Assembly: GCA_017559955.1 (NCBI GenBank) | Contig: JAFYPQ010000004.1 | Location: 1-32,813 of the forward strand | Source: Bacteroidales bacterium | GTDB taxonomy: Bacteria > Bacteroidota > Bacteroidia > Bacteroidales > G3-4614 | DNA length: 32,813 nt | Direction of reading: 5' to 3' | Part shown: one piece after another, positions 15,048-26,333 of the stretch | How the letters are laid out: every line of letters starts with the position of its first letter | Position numbering within the stretch: position 1 is the first letter of the stretch | The notes under the pieces: generated by a model | Seen by the model: the letters and a program-made list of their open reading frames with translations, nothing else | The model's database searches: none | What the model was told of the DNA's origin: nothing | Translations under genes and position numbers: made by a program

Positions 15048-16880
15048 ATGAAATTTAAAAACTACACAAAACATTTAGTGGCATTTATAATGCTATTGAC
15101 AACACTACATGCATATGCAGCATCAGTTGGAGATTCATTTTACTATGAATGTGAAAATGGGAAATATCTTATCTTTGAGATTACGCATAGTAATACTATA
15201 AAACTAACAGAGGTAGATGATTACGAATGTACCGGAGAGGTAATTATACCATTTTTAGTTAATTTTGATGCTTCGAGTTACATTGTAACAGAGATTGGAG
15301 ATTGGGCTTGTAATAGCAGAGAAAATATTACATCTGTTACAATACCTGAAAGTGTTACAAAAATTGGCAAGAGAGCATTTAACAATTGTAGTAGTTTAAC
15401 AACTATCACTATTCCCAAAAGTGTAACGGAGATAGGAGAAAGAGCTCTTGTTGGATGCGATAACTTGACTGCTATTAATGTTGATAGTAATAATCTACAC
15501 TATACTTCAGAAGAGGGTGTATTATTTAACATAGAAAAAACAAAACTTATACAATGTCCTCCTGCAAAATATGGAACATTCACAATTCCTGATGGTGTTG
15601 ACATTCTTGAAAATTTCGCATTTACAGATAGTAAACTTACATCTATTATTATACCCAATAGCGTTACAAAAATAGGTGAGAATGTTTTTGAAGATGCTCA
15701 AAATCTAACATCTATAGAAATTCCCAATAACATTACATCTTTGGGTGAGTATCTTTTGGCGGGATGTTCAAGTTTAAATGATGTAAAACTATCTAATAAC
15801 ATTACAACAATACCTGTTGGATGTTTTGCGGAATGTACAGGTTTAACCTCTATAAATATTCCTAATGGTGTAACAACTATTGATGAAGAAGCATTTGCCG
15901 AAACTGGTTTGACATCAATAAATTTCCCTGAGAGTATAAAGTTCATTGGTGATTATGCTTTTGCATGGAGCAGATTGACATCAGTAGTAATTCCCGAAGG
16001 TGTTGAAACAATAGGAGAAGTTGCTTTTGTTGAGTGTGATAACTTAAAAACGGTAACAATCCCAAAGAGCGTTACAAATATTGCTATGGGTGCTTTTGGT
16101 TACAATGCATCTCTTACATCTATAACTGTTGATTCTGAGAACTTGAATTATTTATCAGAGAACGGTATTTTATTTAATAAAGAGAAAACAACCATAATTC
16201 AATATCCGGGAGCAAAACAAGGTGCATATACAATTCCAGAGAGTGTAACAAAAATTGGGTATGCTGCCTTTTCTAATTGTTGGGGTCTTACATATATAAA
16301 TATCCATAATAATGTAACCTCAATAGAGAATGGAGCTTTTTATAGATGTGAAAATCTTAACAACGTAATAATTCCTGAAGGCATTACCGTTATTGAACGG
16401 AATACATTTGCAAGGTGCTTTAATATGAAATGGGTAAAAATACCAAGCAGTGTAAATGAAATTAGAGATTATAGTTTTATTGAGTGTGGCCTAACAGAAA
16501 TATTTTGCTTAAATCCAGAACCTCCTCTACTAAATGATGATATACCTTCTATATTTGAGGCTGTTGATAAATCAATCCCTGTATATATTCCTATCGGTTC
16601 TATTTCCAAATATAAGTCAGCAGAGGGTTGGAATGAGTTTACAAACTTTATTGAAAGTGATTTTACAGGTATAGAGGATAGTAATATTTCTGCAACAGAG
16701 ATAAAGGTTTTTGCAGGTAATGGTATTGATATTTGTAATTACTATGGCAAGTTACAAGTTATCAGCCTTGCAGGGCAAGTTGTTAAAGAGACATATGTAA
16801 ATGGCTCGGCTCAAATTACATTACCTAAGGGTGCTTATATTATTGTTACCGAGAATAAATCTCAAAAGGTAGTTTTATAG
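15048..16880 (+). CDS. BspA-type leucine-rich-repeat surface protein with T9SS tail
   Basis: 610 residues. Signal peptide about 1-24 (KHLVAFIMLLTTLHAYA). From about 70 to 490 it consists of roughly 23-residue LRR_5 repeats of the type SLTTITIPKSVTEIGERAL and LTSINIPNGVTTIDEEAFAE. Two near-equal inserts (INVDSNNLHYTSEEGVLFN and ITVDSENLNYLSENGILFN) mark a larger duplicated block. A linker (VYIPIGSISKYKSAEGWNEF) leads into the C-terminal domain IKVFAGNGIDICNYYGKLQV ... LPKGAYIIVTENKSQKVVL, a T9SS type-A-like sorting signal. BspA proteins are linked to adhesion to host matrix and other bacteria in Tannerella and Treponema; the role here is unknown. The C-terminus is nearly the same as that of the protein ending at 30837. 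Confidence 0.92.
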   Translation: MKFKNYTKHLVAFIMLLTTLHAYAASVGDSFYYECENGKYLIFEITHSNTIKLTEVDDYECTGEVIIPFLVNFDASSYIVTEIGDWACNSRENITSVTIPESVTKIGKRAFNNCSSLTTITIPKSVTEIGERALVGCDNLTAINVDSNNLHYTSEEGVLFNIEKTKLIQCPPAKYGTFTIPDGVDILENFAFTDSKLTSIIIPNSVTKIGENVFEDAQNLTSIEIPNNITSLGEYLLAGCSSLNDVKLSNNITTIPVGCFAECTGLTSINIPNGVTTIDEEAFAETGLTSINFPESIKFIGDYAFAWSRLTSVVIPEGVETIGEVAFVECDNLKTVTIPKSVTNIAMGAFGYNASLTSITVDSENLNYLSENGILFNKEKTTIIQYPGAKQGAYTIPESVTKIGYAAFSNCWGLTYINIHNNVTSIENGAFYRCENLNNVIIPEGITVIERNTFARCFNMKWVKIPSSVNEIRDYSFIECGLTEIFCLNPEPPLLNDDIPSIFEAVDKSIPVYIPIGSISKYKSAEGWNEFTNFIESDFTGIEDSNISATEIKVFAGNGIDICNYYGKLQVISLAGQVVKETYVNGSAQITLPKGAYIIVTENKSQKVVL

Positions 16881-17000
16881 TTGTTAGTTATTTGCTAAGA
16901 TTACTATGGTTACGAGGATAACTATGGTAGTTATGATTTAATTAGAATTTATGCAAATACCTATATTAGTCTTATGGGTTTCATTAACCCTATATAACAA

Positions 17001-17033
17001 AAAAAACGATGTGCCGATGACACATCGTTTTTT
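17001..17033. terminator. Bidirectional terminator between the BspA-like gene and groEL
   Basis: Perfect 13-bp inverted repeat with arms AAAAAACGATGTG and CACATCGTTTTTT and a 7-base loop. The A and T runs make it work on both strands, serving the two convergent transcription units. Confidence 0.92.
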
Positions 17034-17056
17034 CTATATTGAGTTATTGGAGAATA

Positions 17057-19001
<1,945 letters not shown>

Positions 19002-19291
19002 AATTTTTTATTTTTATTGTTAATATATATCTGTAAATAAGAAGTTTTTTTTCTTCATAATTATATATACCAATTTTGTGCCAATTTTTTTATCCTGCAT
19101 GGTAAATATAAAATATGACAAAAAGACAGAATAAGACAACCTTGCCACTGACAAGTTTGCGTTTATTTATAACAAAAATTTATATCAATGTATTTTATCC
19201 ATATTATAGAAGGGGAAATAGATTTTGATTTATTTCGGCAAGAGTTTATAAAACATTTTGTACTTTTGTTATATTATCGGTTATAGAACAA
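19002..19291. other. Divergent spacer between groES and recQ
   Basis: 290 bp, AT-rich, no gene. On the groES side there is TTGGCACAAAATTGG (minus strand, 19084-19070), a near match to a sigma-54 -24/-12 element but one base short in spacing. Further up lie four GACA words (19117, 19125, 19135, 19150) and a small inverted repeat CTTG-N7-CAAG at 19141-19155. On the recQ side TACTTTTG at 19261-19268 fits the -7 box 23 bp before the ATG, without a clear -33. None of these is proven. Confidence 0.4.
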
Positions 19292-21199
19292 ATGAGCGAA
19301 GAGAGAGATATTCATGGAGTTTTAAAGAGGTATTGGGGTTACAATGAGTTTCGTCCTCTGCAAGCAGATATTATAAACTCTGTTTTAGACGGCAAAGACA
19401 CTTTGGGTCTTATGCCAACAGGTGGTGGTAAGTCTATCACCTTTCAGGTGCCGTCCCTTATTATGGAGGGTACTGCCATTGTTATCACTCCGCTCATTTC
19501 GCTAATGAAAGACCAAGTTGACCACCTCAGAGAGTTAAATATTAAGGCTACATACGTTCATTCGGGTATGACTCGCAGAGAGACAAATATTGCTCTCGAA
19601 AATTGTATATTCGGAAACTATAAATTCTTGTATGTATCTCCCGAACGTCTATCGAGTGAACTATTCTTGGAGAAGTTCCGACAAATGACAATCTCAATGA
19701 TTGTGGTTGATGAGGCTCACTGTATTTCGCAATGGGGATACGATTTCAGACCTGCATACGTTAATATTGCCGACATCAGAAAAATATTTCCTTCTATACC
19801 TGTATTGGCTCTTACAGCCACTGCCACACCCGATGTTGTTAAGGATATTCAAAGTAAACTGCTCTTTAAAGAGGAGAATGTTTTTACAAAGAGTTTTGCA
19901 AGAAAAAATATTGCATACGTTGTTAGGAGTACTGACGATAAAAATGGAGAACTCTTTAGAATATTAAACAGAGTTAAAGGGTGTGCAATTGTTTATGTTC
20001 GCAACCGCAAAAGGACAAAAGAGGTTGCTTTGGATTTGCAGGCTTGCGGAATTTCTGCCGACTTTTTTCACGCAGGATTGGGTAGCGAGGATAAAAATCA
20101 GAAACAACAACGCTGGAAAGACGATGAGTGCAGGGTTATTGTCGCCACCAATGCTTTTGGTATGGGTATCGATAAACCCGATGTCAGAGTTGTTGTTCAT
20201 ATGGATTTACCAAACTCTCCCGAAGAGTATTTTCAAGAGGCAGGACGTGCGGGTCGTGATGGTAAAAAGGCATACGCCGTTGTTTTATATTCGAATAATG
20301 ATAAGACAAAACTTAATAAACGTATCGCAGATTCATTCCCCGAAAAGGAGTTTATTATTCATTGCTACGATGCGTTGTGCGACTACTACGAAGTTGCTGT
20401 TGGTTCGGGCAACGGATTAATTAAAGAGTTTGATATAAACAAATTCTGTTCGATTTATAAGTTTCCGATTTTAACAACTTACAACGCAATTAAGATTATT
20501 GAACTCTGCGGATACATAGAATACGTTGAAAATGTTGATACCTCTGCAAGAATGATGTTTGTTGTTGACAGAGAAGAGTTGTATAATTGGCAAGAGCAAT
20601 ATCCTAATGAAGAGACTGTTTTAGAATGTGCCATGCGTTCGTACAGTGGTATGTTCTCTGAATATGCTTATATTAATGAAGAGCAACTTGCCCGACGTAC
20701 TGCTCTTTCGCAAAAAGAGGTTTGTGAGGCTCTTATATCGTTAAGCAAACAGAGGATTATTCACTATATCCCACGACGACAAAATCCATACATATTTTTT
20801 TCGGCACCGAGAGAAGCTACTAAATATGTTCATATTCCAAAGGATGTTTACGAAGAGCGTAAAGAGCGTTTTGCAAAACGTATTGAGAGTATGATTACAT
20901 ACGCCACTCACGACAAAAAATGCCGACAACTTTTGTTGCTTGAGTATTTTGGAGAGAGAGACGGCAAATATTGCGGAATATGCGATAATTGTCTTAAAAC
21001 AGACAATAACGAGGTTGACAAAAGAGAATTTTCAGAGATTGAGGCAATGTTGAAAGAGATGCTCGAAAACGGGGCATACAATATTTCTCAAATTGTAAAC
21101 TCTATTCCTCGTGATAGAGATAAAATCATTGAAGTTGTTCGTTTTTTGGTTGATGAAGATTATATTATTTATGAGGAGCCTCTATATAGACTAAAATAA
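19292..21199 (+). CDS. recQ: ATP-dependent DNA helicase RecQ, HRDC-less
   Basis: 635 residues. The aromatic start motif YWGYNEFRPLQ lies at 14-24, Walker A LMPTGGGKS with K47, DEAH box VVDEAHCISQWGYDFRPAY at 138-156, motif III LALTATATP, and motifs V-VI VATNAFGMGIDKPDVR and EAGRAGRDGKKA. The RQC zinc site has four cysteines (C544, C561, C564, C567). After the winged-helix part, the protein ends without an HRDC domain, whereas E. coli-type RecQ ends with one; Bacteroidales commonly carry such a shorter paralogue (from memory). Role: 3'-5' helicase in recombination and replication-fork repair. Confidence 0.96.
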   Translation: MSEERDIHGVLKRYWGYNEFRPLQADIINSVLDGKDTLGLMPTGGGKSITFQVPSLIMEGTAIVITPLISLMKDQVDHLRELNIKATYVHSGMTRRETNIALENCIFGNYKFLYVSPERLSSELFLEKFRQMTISMIVVDEAHCISQWGYDFRPAYVNIADIRKIFPSIPVLALTATATPDVVKDIQSKLLFKEENVFTKSFARKNIAYVVRSTDDKNGELFRILNRVKGCAIVYVRNRKRTKEVALDLQACGISADFFHAGLGSEDKNQKQQRWKDDECRVIVATNAFGMGIDKPDVRVVVHMDLPNSPEEYFQEAGRAGRDGKKAYAVVLYSNNDKTKLNKRIADSFPEKEFIIHCYDALCDYYEVAVGSGNGLIKEFDINKFCSIYKFPILTTYNAIKIIELCGYIEYVENVDTSARMMFVVDREELYNWQEQYPNEETVLECAMRSYSGMFSEYAYINEEQLARRTALSQKEVCEALISLSKQRIIHYIPRRQNPYIFFSAPREATKYVHIPKDVYEERKERFAKRIESMITYATHDKKCRQLLLLEYFGERDGKYCGICDNCLKTDNNEVDKREFSEIEAMLKEMLENGAYNISQIVNSIPRDRDKIIEVVRFLVDEDYIIYEEPLYRLK

Positions 21200-21224
21200 A
21201 ACGATATATTATAATTTAAATTAC

Positions 21225-21232
21225 TATTTTTG
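21225..21232 (+). promoter_or_regulatory. Candidate -7 element of the DUF3298 lipoprotein gene
   Basis: TATTTTTG fits TAnnTTTG, 25 bp before the ATG. No -33 TTG is visible, so the gene might also be read through from recQ. Confidence 0.4.
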
Positions 21233-21256
21233 TAACATTGGCAACTTTTATTTATT

Positions 21257-22084
21257 ATGAGAAAACTAATTTCATTATTTACCATAGCTTTAATATGTTT
21301 TAGTTGTATAAATAATACAAATAAAGCAAGTGAGGGAAAAATTACAGAAGAGAGCAATTTCCCTTCGGACAAATTGGAATTTGCCTCGTTTGCCGACTCT
21401 TCAACATATCATATTGCAAATAGAGACACTATGCCCTGTATAAATATAACTTTTATGCTTGAGTATCCGATTGCAACAGGAGTAGCAGGTAATGACGAAC
21501 TTTTACTTAAAGATTTTATTGGCAATTGTATTGGCAAAGAGTACAAAAACCAAAAGAGTATTGATGAGGCTGTAAAGGTTGCTATGAAAGATGATATAAA
21601 ACAATACAAGATAGATGTATGCGGTTCTACCCCAGAATCAAAAATTACAGGCGAGCCTTGGATGAACTACGAATATTATACTACCAATAAAGTTTTATAC
21701 AATGCTCACGGAATATTAAGTTATTCGTGCGACCAATATACCTATACCGGTGGAGCTCACGGATTAAATATTACTTCGTGCTATGTTTATGACTTTTATG
21801 ATAACCAAGAGATTGGATTAAATAGTATTTTCAAAGAAGATGCCATAGCTGAAATTTTACCACTTATAAGAGAACAGCTTCTAAAAAACGAATGTGCCGA
21901 AAGTATTGATATAGAGGATGTATATGTTACAGAAAATTTCTATGCCGATGCAAATGGCATTCATTGGGTATATAACCCATACGAAATAGCTCCCTATGCC
22001 TGCGGTGCCATAGAGGTTACAATACCCTACTCTAAACTCGAAAAATATTTTATTGAAAACACTCCTATTAAAAGCATATTATAA
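21257..22084 (+). CDS. DUF3298/RsiV-like lipoprotein
   Basis: 275 residues. The N-terminus MRKLISLFTIALICFSC fits a lipoprotein signal peptide with Cys17 as the lipidated residue, followed by a polar linker (INNTNKASEGK). The body matches the DUF4163-DUF3298 architecture: ITFMLEYPIATG, then YEYYTTNKVLYNAHGILSYS, YTYTGGAHGLNITSCYVYDF, and the C-terminal NPYEIAPYACGAIEVTIPYS typical of the DUF3298/RsiV fold. In Gram-positives this fold binds lysozyme (RsiV) or is attached to a deacetylase (PdaC); in Bacteroidales it is a stand-alone lipoprotein of unknown role. It precedes rsmG by 11 bp and may be co-transcribed. Confidence 0.85.
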   Translation: MRKLISLFTIALICFSCINNTNKASEGKITEESNFPSDKLEFASFADSSTYHIANRDTMPCINITFMLEYPIATGVAGNDELLLKDFIGNCIGKEYKNQKSIDEAVKVAMKDDIKQYKIDVCGSTPESKITGEPWMNYEYYTTNKVLYNAHGILSYSCDQYTYTGGAHGLNITSCYVYDFYDNQEIGLNSIFKEDAIAEILPLIREQLLKNECAESIDIEDVYVTENFYADANGIHWVYNPYEIAPYACGAIEVTIPYSKLEKYFIENTPIKSIL

Positions 22085-22095
22085 TCAGTTGAACT

Positions 22096-22731
22096 ATGGA
22101 GAACATTAAACGATATTTTAAAAATCTTACAGAAATACAGATATCTCAGTTTGAAGCTTTAGATGCTCTTTATCGCAATTGGAATGAGAAAATAAATGTT
22201 ATATCTCGCAAAGATATTGACAACTTATATCTGCACCATATTTTACACTCATTGGCTATTGCTAAAATTATTGAGTTTACCCCTGGCACTAATATTTTAG
22301 ATGTTGGAACAGGTGGTGGGTTCCCGGGTATTCCTTTAGCTATTATGTTCCCCGAATGTCAGTTTTTATTGGTTGACCGTACAGGCAAAAAAATCAGAGT
22401 AGCAGAAGATATTGCAAACCAAATAGGGTTAAAGAATGTTGCTTTAAAGCAATGTGGTGTTGAGGAGGAGAAGGGTTTGTTCGACTTCGTTGTAAGCCGT
22501 GCTGCTATGCCTATGAACGAATTGTTCCGCATCAGCAGAAAAAACGTGGCTAAACATCAACAAAATGCTCTTCCAAATGGTATTATTGCACTTAAAGGAG
22601 GAGACCTTACTGCTGAAGCCGCTCCCTTTAAAAATATTGCAGTAACTTACGAACTTTCTGATTTTTTTGAGGAGGAGTTCTTTAAAACAAAAAAAGCATT
22701 GTTTGTTCCTGTAACAAATCGTAATAAATAG
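22096..22731 (+). CDS. rsmG: 16S rRNA (guanine527-N7)-methyltransferase RsmG
   Basis: 211 residues. The SAM-binding motif ILDVGTGGGFPGIPLAI lies at about 67-83, preceded by LYRNWNEKINVISRKDIDNL and HHILHSLAIA, which are characteristic of RsmG/GidB. FDFVVSRAAMPMNELF and ALKGGDLTAEA follow. It methylates N7 of G527 in the 530 loop of 16S rRNA; loss gives low-level streptomycin resistance in other bacteria. It lies between the lipoprotein gene and the hydrolase gene with spacings of 11 and 6 bp, so the three form an operon. Confidence 0.96.
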   Translation: MENIKRYFKNLTEIQISQFEALDALYRNWNEKINVISRKDIDNLYLHHILHSLAIAKIIEFTPGTNILDVGTGGGFPGIPLAIMFPECQFLLVDRTGKKIRVAEDIANQIGLKNVALKQCGVEEEKGLFDFVVSRAAMPMNELFRISRKNVAKHQQNALPNGIIALKGGDLTAEAAPFKNIAVTYELSDFFEEEFFKTKKALFVPVTNRNK

Positions 22732-22737
22732 TTTTGT

Positions 22738-23379
22738 ATGCTTAAAGTTAAATGTTTTGTTTGCAATACGTTTTGCGAAAACAGCTATGTTGTTTATGAT
22801 AGCAACACAAAAGAGTGTGCAATTATTGATGCAGGCTTTTACTATGCCGACGAAGAGGATGCTGTAACAGACTTTATAGAGAGAGAAAAACTAAAAGTTA
22901 AATATCTACTAAACACTCACTTACATTTAGACCATTGCTTTGGTGCAACATATATCGCCAACAAATATGGTGTTGGATTAAGTGCAGACAACGAAGATAT
23001 TATGCTCCTAAATCTAATTCCTCAACAGTGCGAAATGTTTGGAATAAAACTTAATGCTCCTGCTCCTGAACTTAAAAATATTATTAAAGAGGGAGATATA
23101 ATTAAAATTGGAAACTACCCACTTATTGCAATTAGTGTTCCGGGACACTCTCCCGGCAGTTTGTGTTACTACTGCAAAGAAGAGGGCATTTTGTTTTCTG
23201 GTGATGTTCTTTTTAAAGAGAGCATTGGCAGAACAGATTTATATGGTGGTAGCTACAAGGCTCTTAACGAAAATATAACTTCTAAAATTTTTACTCTACC
23301 CGATAACACTATTGTTTATTGCGGACACGGACCTACTACCACAATTGAGTATGAGAAGGAGTATAATCCTTATCTTTAG
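22738..23379 (+). CDS. Metallo-beta-lactamase-fold hydrolase (glyoxalase II-like)
   Basis: 213 residues. The metal site is complete: THLHLDH with H61, H63, D65 and H66, then H137 (VPGHSPGS), D156 (FSGDVLF) and H197 (YCGHGP). The length and the spacing match the YcbL/glyoxalase-II-like group that lacks the C-terminal substrate-recognition domain of classical GloB. A thioester or related hydrolase activity is likely; substrate unknown. The start is 6 bp after rsmG. A TTGTTAGTT module begins 3 bp after the stop codon. Confidence 0.93.
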   Translation: MLKVKCFVCNTFCENSYVVYDSNTKECAIIDAGFYYADEEDAVTDFIEREKLKVKYLLNTHLHLDHCFGATYIANKYGVGLSADNEDIMLLNLIPQQCEMFGIKLNAPAPELKNIIKEGDIIKIGNYPLIAISVPGHSPGSLCYYCKEEGILFSGDVLFKESIGRTDLYGGSYKALNENITSKIFTLPDNTIVYCGHGPTTTIEYEKEYNPYL

Positions 23380-23391
23380 AGTTGTTAGTTA

Positions 23392-23661
23392 TTAGAGTAT
23401 TATATATATTGCAGTTGCTATCTGTGCCACTAATATTATTGGCACTCCTATTGTAAATTTTTTATGTTTTGTTTTGTGGCGAAATGCCTTCATTGCCAAT
23501 AAAGCACCTATTGAACCTCCGATAAGAGCTATTATAATAAGAGTTCTCTCCGATATTCTCCACTTCGATTTTCTCGACTTATATTTGTCTATTCCGTAAA
23601 GGATAAAGGCAATGAGGTTTACTGCAACCAAATAAATACCAAACAAATATTCAAATTTCAT
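23392..23661 (-). CDS. DUF1294 small membrane protein
   Basis: 89 residues with three hydrophobic segments: about 5-22 (YLFGIYLVAVNLIAFILYG), about 41-58 (LIIIALIGGSIGALLAMK) and about 71-89 (IGVPIILVAQIATAIYIIL). The DUF1294 signature is present (DKYKSRKSKWRISERTL, GGSIGALLAM, RHKTKHKKF). Found widely in bacteria, sometimes fused to a cold-shock domain; function unknown. It is convergent with the hydrolase gene and downstream of the glgP terminator, with no clear promoter. Confidence 0.88.
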   Translation of the reverse strand: MKFEYLFGIYLVAVNLIAFILYGIDKYKSRKSKWRISERTLIIIALIGGSIGALLAMKAFRHKTKHKKFTIGVPIILVAQIATAIYIIL

Positions 23662-23676
23662 CTGTTATAAAAATAT

Positions 23677-23702
23677 GGGAGAGCATTTTTCAATACTCTC
23701 CC
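23677..23702 (-). terminator. Terminator of the glycogen operon
   Basis: GGGAGAG and CTCTCCC form a 7-bp stem with a 12-base loop; read on the minus strand it is followed by ATATTTTTAT. It begins 35 bp after the glgP stop. Confidence 0.75.
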
Positions 23703-23737
23703 TGTTTTTCATAGATTTAGATTTAGGTAATCTTTTA

Positions 23738-26305
23738 TTAATCGTTAGCAGTTGTAAACCACTTAACGTATGCAAAGTCTTGACGGTGAGGCAATGCAGG
23801 ATTTTTAGGATATATGCGGAATGCATATTTGAATGATCCTGCACGAAGCACTTGATAATCATATTTGAATGTTGTCAAGTCGCCTGCTGTCTTAACGATT
23901 TCAAGCTCTTTAACTATACGATGCTCTTTTCCGTCTTGGTCTTCAAGAACAACGATCTCTACTCCTAAGCAGTTAGGTAATCCTTTACGATCGATTGTTA
24001 CCTCGATAGGATATGTTTGACCAACTTGAAGTCCTGCCTCGTAGTTCTCAGGAACTTTAACATCGATTACATCGATTGAATCCCATTTCTCTGCAACCAT
24101 TTGTTTCCAAGCCGCAATCTCTTTAGCCAATTTGTAGTCGTCTGCTTTAAGAAGAGCACTACGTGAAGCCTCTTTTGAGTAGAAACGATCAACATAGTCA
24201 AGAATCATACGATTCATTGTAAACTCAGGTGCGATTTTAGCAATTGAGTTTTTGATATATTGAATCCACTCAGGAGAGTATCCTTTGCTGTTTTTAGCAA
24301 AGTATAGAGGAACGATTTGGTTCTCTAACATTGAGTAGATAGTTGCTGCATCTAATTGGTCTTGTTGTCCTTGGTCTTGGAAAGTACGTTTGTCGGTCAA
24401 TGCCCAACCTGCACCTTCTTTGTATCCTTCGTACCACCATCCGTCAAGTACCGAGAAGTTAAGTACACCGTTCATCTCTGCTTTCTCACCAGATGTTCCT
24501 GATGCCTCAAGAGGACGAGTTGGTGTGTTCAACCAGATATCAACACCTGAGATAAGACGTTTTGATACTTGCATATCGTAGTTCTCCAAGAAGATGATTT
24601 TTCCGATAAACTCCGGACGACGTGAAATCTCAACAATTCTCTTAATCAATCCTTGACCTCCACCGTCAGCAGGGTGTGCTTTACCTGAGAAGATGAATTG
24701 TACAGGATAGTTAGGATTGTTTACGATTTTAGCCAAACGATCTAAGTCGGTGAATAATAGGTGTGCACGTTTGTAAGTTGCAAAACGACGTGCAAAACCG
24801 ATTAATAGAGCGTTAGGGTTGATTTTCTCCAATACTGATACTATACGAGAGGGATCTCCTTGGTTTTTCAACCAGTTTTCACGGAAGTCTTGACGAACAT
24901 AGTTAACAAGTTTGTTCTTCATTTGTTGACGAAGTGTCCAAATCTCTTCATCGGGAACATCATAGATTTTGTTCCACATTTCACGATCTGCTTGTTTTGT
25001 CAAGATATCTTTTCCTAAATGTTTCTCATATAACTCTTTCCATTCAGAAGCAGCCCATGTTGGAAGGTGTACACCATTTGTTACGTAGCTTACGTGTAGC
25101 TCGTCGGGGCTGTATCCTTTCCAGATTGGTTGGAACATATTTTGAGAAACTTTTCCGTGTAACCAGCTCACACCGTTTACCTCTTGGCATGTGTTACAAG
25201 CAAATACGCTCATTGAGAATTTCTCATTAGTTCCTGGGTTTTCTCTACCCATATCCATCAACTCTCCAAATGAGATTCCAAGACGCTCAGGGAACTCATA
25301 CATATATTTTCCGAACAATGACTCGTCAAAACTGTCGTGTCCTGCTGGAACTGGAGTGTGAACTGTATATAATGAAGAAGAACGTACAACCTCAAGAGCT
25401 TGAGCAAATGAAAGTTTCTCCTCTTGTACGTACTCTACTAAACGTTGTACATTGATAAGTGCAGCGTGTCCCTCATTACAGTGGTAAACCTCTTTTTTAA
25501 TTCCAAGACGTTTCAACATCAACATACCACCGATACCCAACATATACTCTTGTTTCATACGGTGTTCCCAGTCTCCTCCATAAAGTTGGTAAGTGATTGA
25601 ACGATCGTACTCGCTATTTTGATCTAAGTCTGTATCAAGCAAATACAAAGGCACACGACCTACGTTTACTCTCCAAATGTGAGCATATACTACTCTACCT
25701 GGATAAGGGACCTCAAGAACGATAGGTTTACCTATTTCATCACATACTTGGTCGATAGGTAATTGATTGAAGTTTTGAGGCTCGTAGTTAGCAAGTTGTT
25801 GTCCGTCCATTGAAAGAGTTTGTTTGAAGTATCCATAACGATACAAGAAACCAACTCCTGTCATATCGATATTAACATCACTTGCCTCTTTTAGATAGTC
25901 TCCAGCCAATACACCAAGACCTCCTGAATATATTTTCAATACATTTGACAAACCGTACTCCATACTGAAGTATGCAACTGAAGGCATATCGGTACGACGT
26001 GGCTCATCCATATATTTACGGAAGTTTTTGTAAACAGCATTGATGCGTGTCATCATTGTTTTATCAGCAGCAATCTCTTCAAGACGCTCATAAGATAGTT
26101 TTTGCAACATTAATACAGGGTTTCCTGCTGTGGCACGCCACAACTCTGCATCTATATCTTTGAAAAGATTTGTTGCTTCTGAAGTCCAAGTCCAAAAAAT
26201 ATTTTTAGACATCTCTTGTAATGCCTCCAATTTCTCGGGAACATCGAACTTAACAGTTACATTTCCCCATTTGGGCATGTTTGTTTCACTTACTTTTACT
26301 TTCAT
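23738..26305 (-). CDS. glgP: Alpha-glucan (glycogen) phosphorylase, GT35
   Basis: 855 residues. The DUF3417 N-terminal domain ([21 protein letters not shown]) identifies the short phosphorylase subfamily. The core includes [70 protein letters not shown] and the pyridoxal-phosphate region [20 protein letters not shown], with K608 as the likely Schiff-base lysine. A C-terminal beta-sandwich of about 130 residues follows ([16 protein letters not shown] onwards). It releases glucose-1-phosphate from glycogen. It is the second gene after glycogen synthase (28 bp gap), so storage and breakdown enzymes are made together and must be balanced by allosteric control. Confidence 0.97.
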   Translation of the reverse strand: MKVKVSETNMPKWGNVTVKFDVPEKLEALQEMSKNIFWTWTSEATNLFKDIDAELWRATAGNPVLMLQKLSYERLEEIAADKTMMTRINAVYKNFRKYMDEPRRTDMPSVAYFSMEYGLSNVLKIYSGGLGVLAGDYLKEASDVNIDMTGVGFLYRYGYFKQTLSMDGQQLANYEPQNFNQLPIDQVCDEIGKPIVLEVPYPGRVVYAHIWRVNVGRVPLYLLDTDLDQNSEYDRSITYQLYGGDWEHRMKQEYMLGIGGMLMLKRLGIKKEVYHCNEGHAALINVQRLVEYVQEEKLSFAQALEVVRSSSLYTVHTPVPAGHDSFDESLFGKYMYEFPERLGISFGELMDMGRENPGTNEKFSMSVFACNTCQEVNGVSWLHGKVSQNMFQPIWKGYSPDELHVSYVTNGVHLPTWAASEWKELYEKHLGKDILTKQADREMWNKIYDVPDEEIWTLRQQMKNKLVNYVRQDFRENWLKNQGDPSRIVSVLEKINPNALLIGFARRFATYKRAHLLFTDLDRLAKIVNNPNYPVQFIFSGKAHPADGGGQGLIKRIVEISRRPEFIGKIIFLENYDMQVSKRLISGVDIWLNTPTRPLEASGTSGEKAEMNGVLNFSVLDGWWYEGYKEGAGWALTDKRTFQDQGQQDQLDAATIYSMLENQIVPLYFAKNSKGYSPEWIQYIKNSIAKIAPEFTMNRMILDYVDRFYSKEASRSALLKADDYKLAKEIAAWKQMVAEKWDSIDVIDVKVPENYEAGLQVGQTYPIEVTIDRKGLPNCLGVEIVVLEDQDGKEHRIVKELEIVKTAGDLTTFKYDYQVLRAGSFKYAFRIYPKNPALPHRQDFAYVKWFTTAND

Positions 26306-26333
26306 TTCTGTATAATTTAATAAGTTATTTTCT

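Noticed and set aside
19070..19084. Definite sigma-54 promoter for groES
   Set aside because: The GG to GG spacing is one base short and the -12 element reads TTGG, not TTGC; kept only as a possibility.
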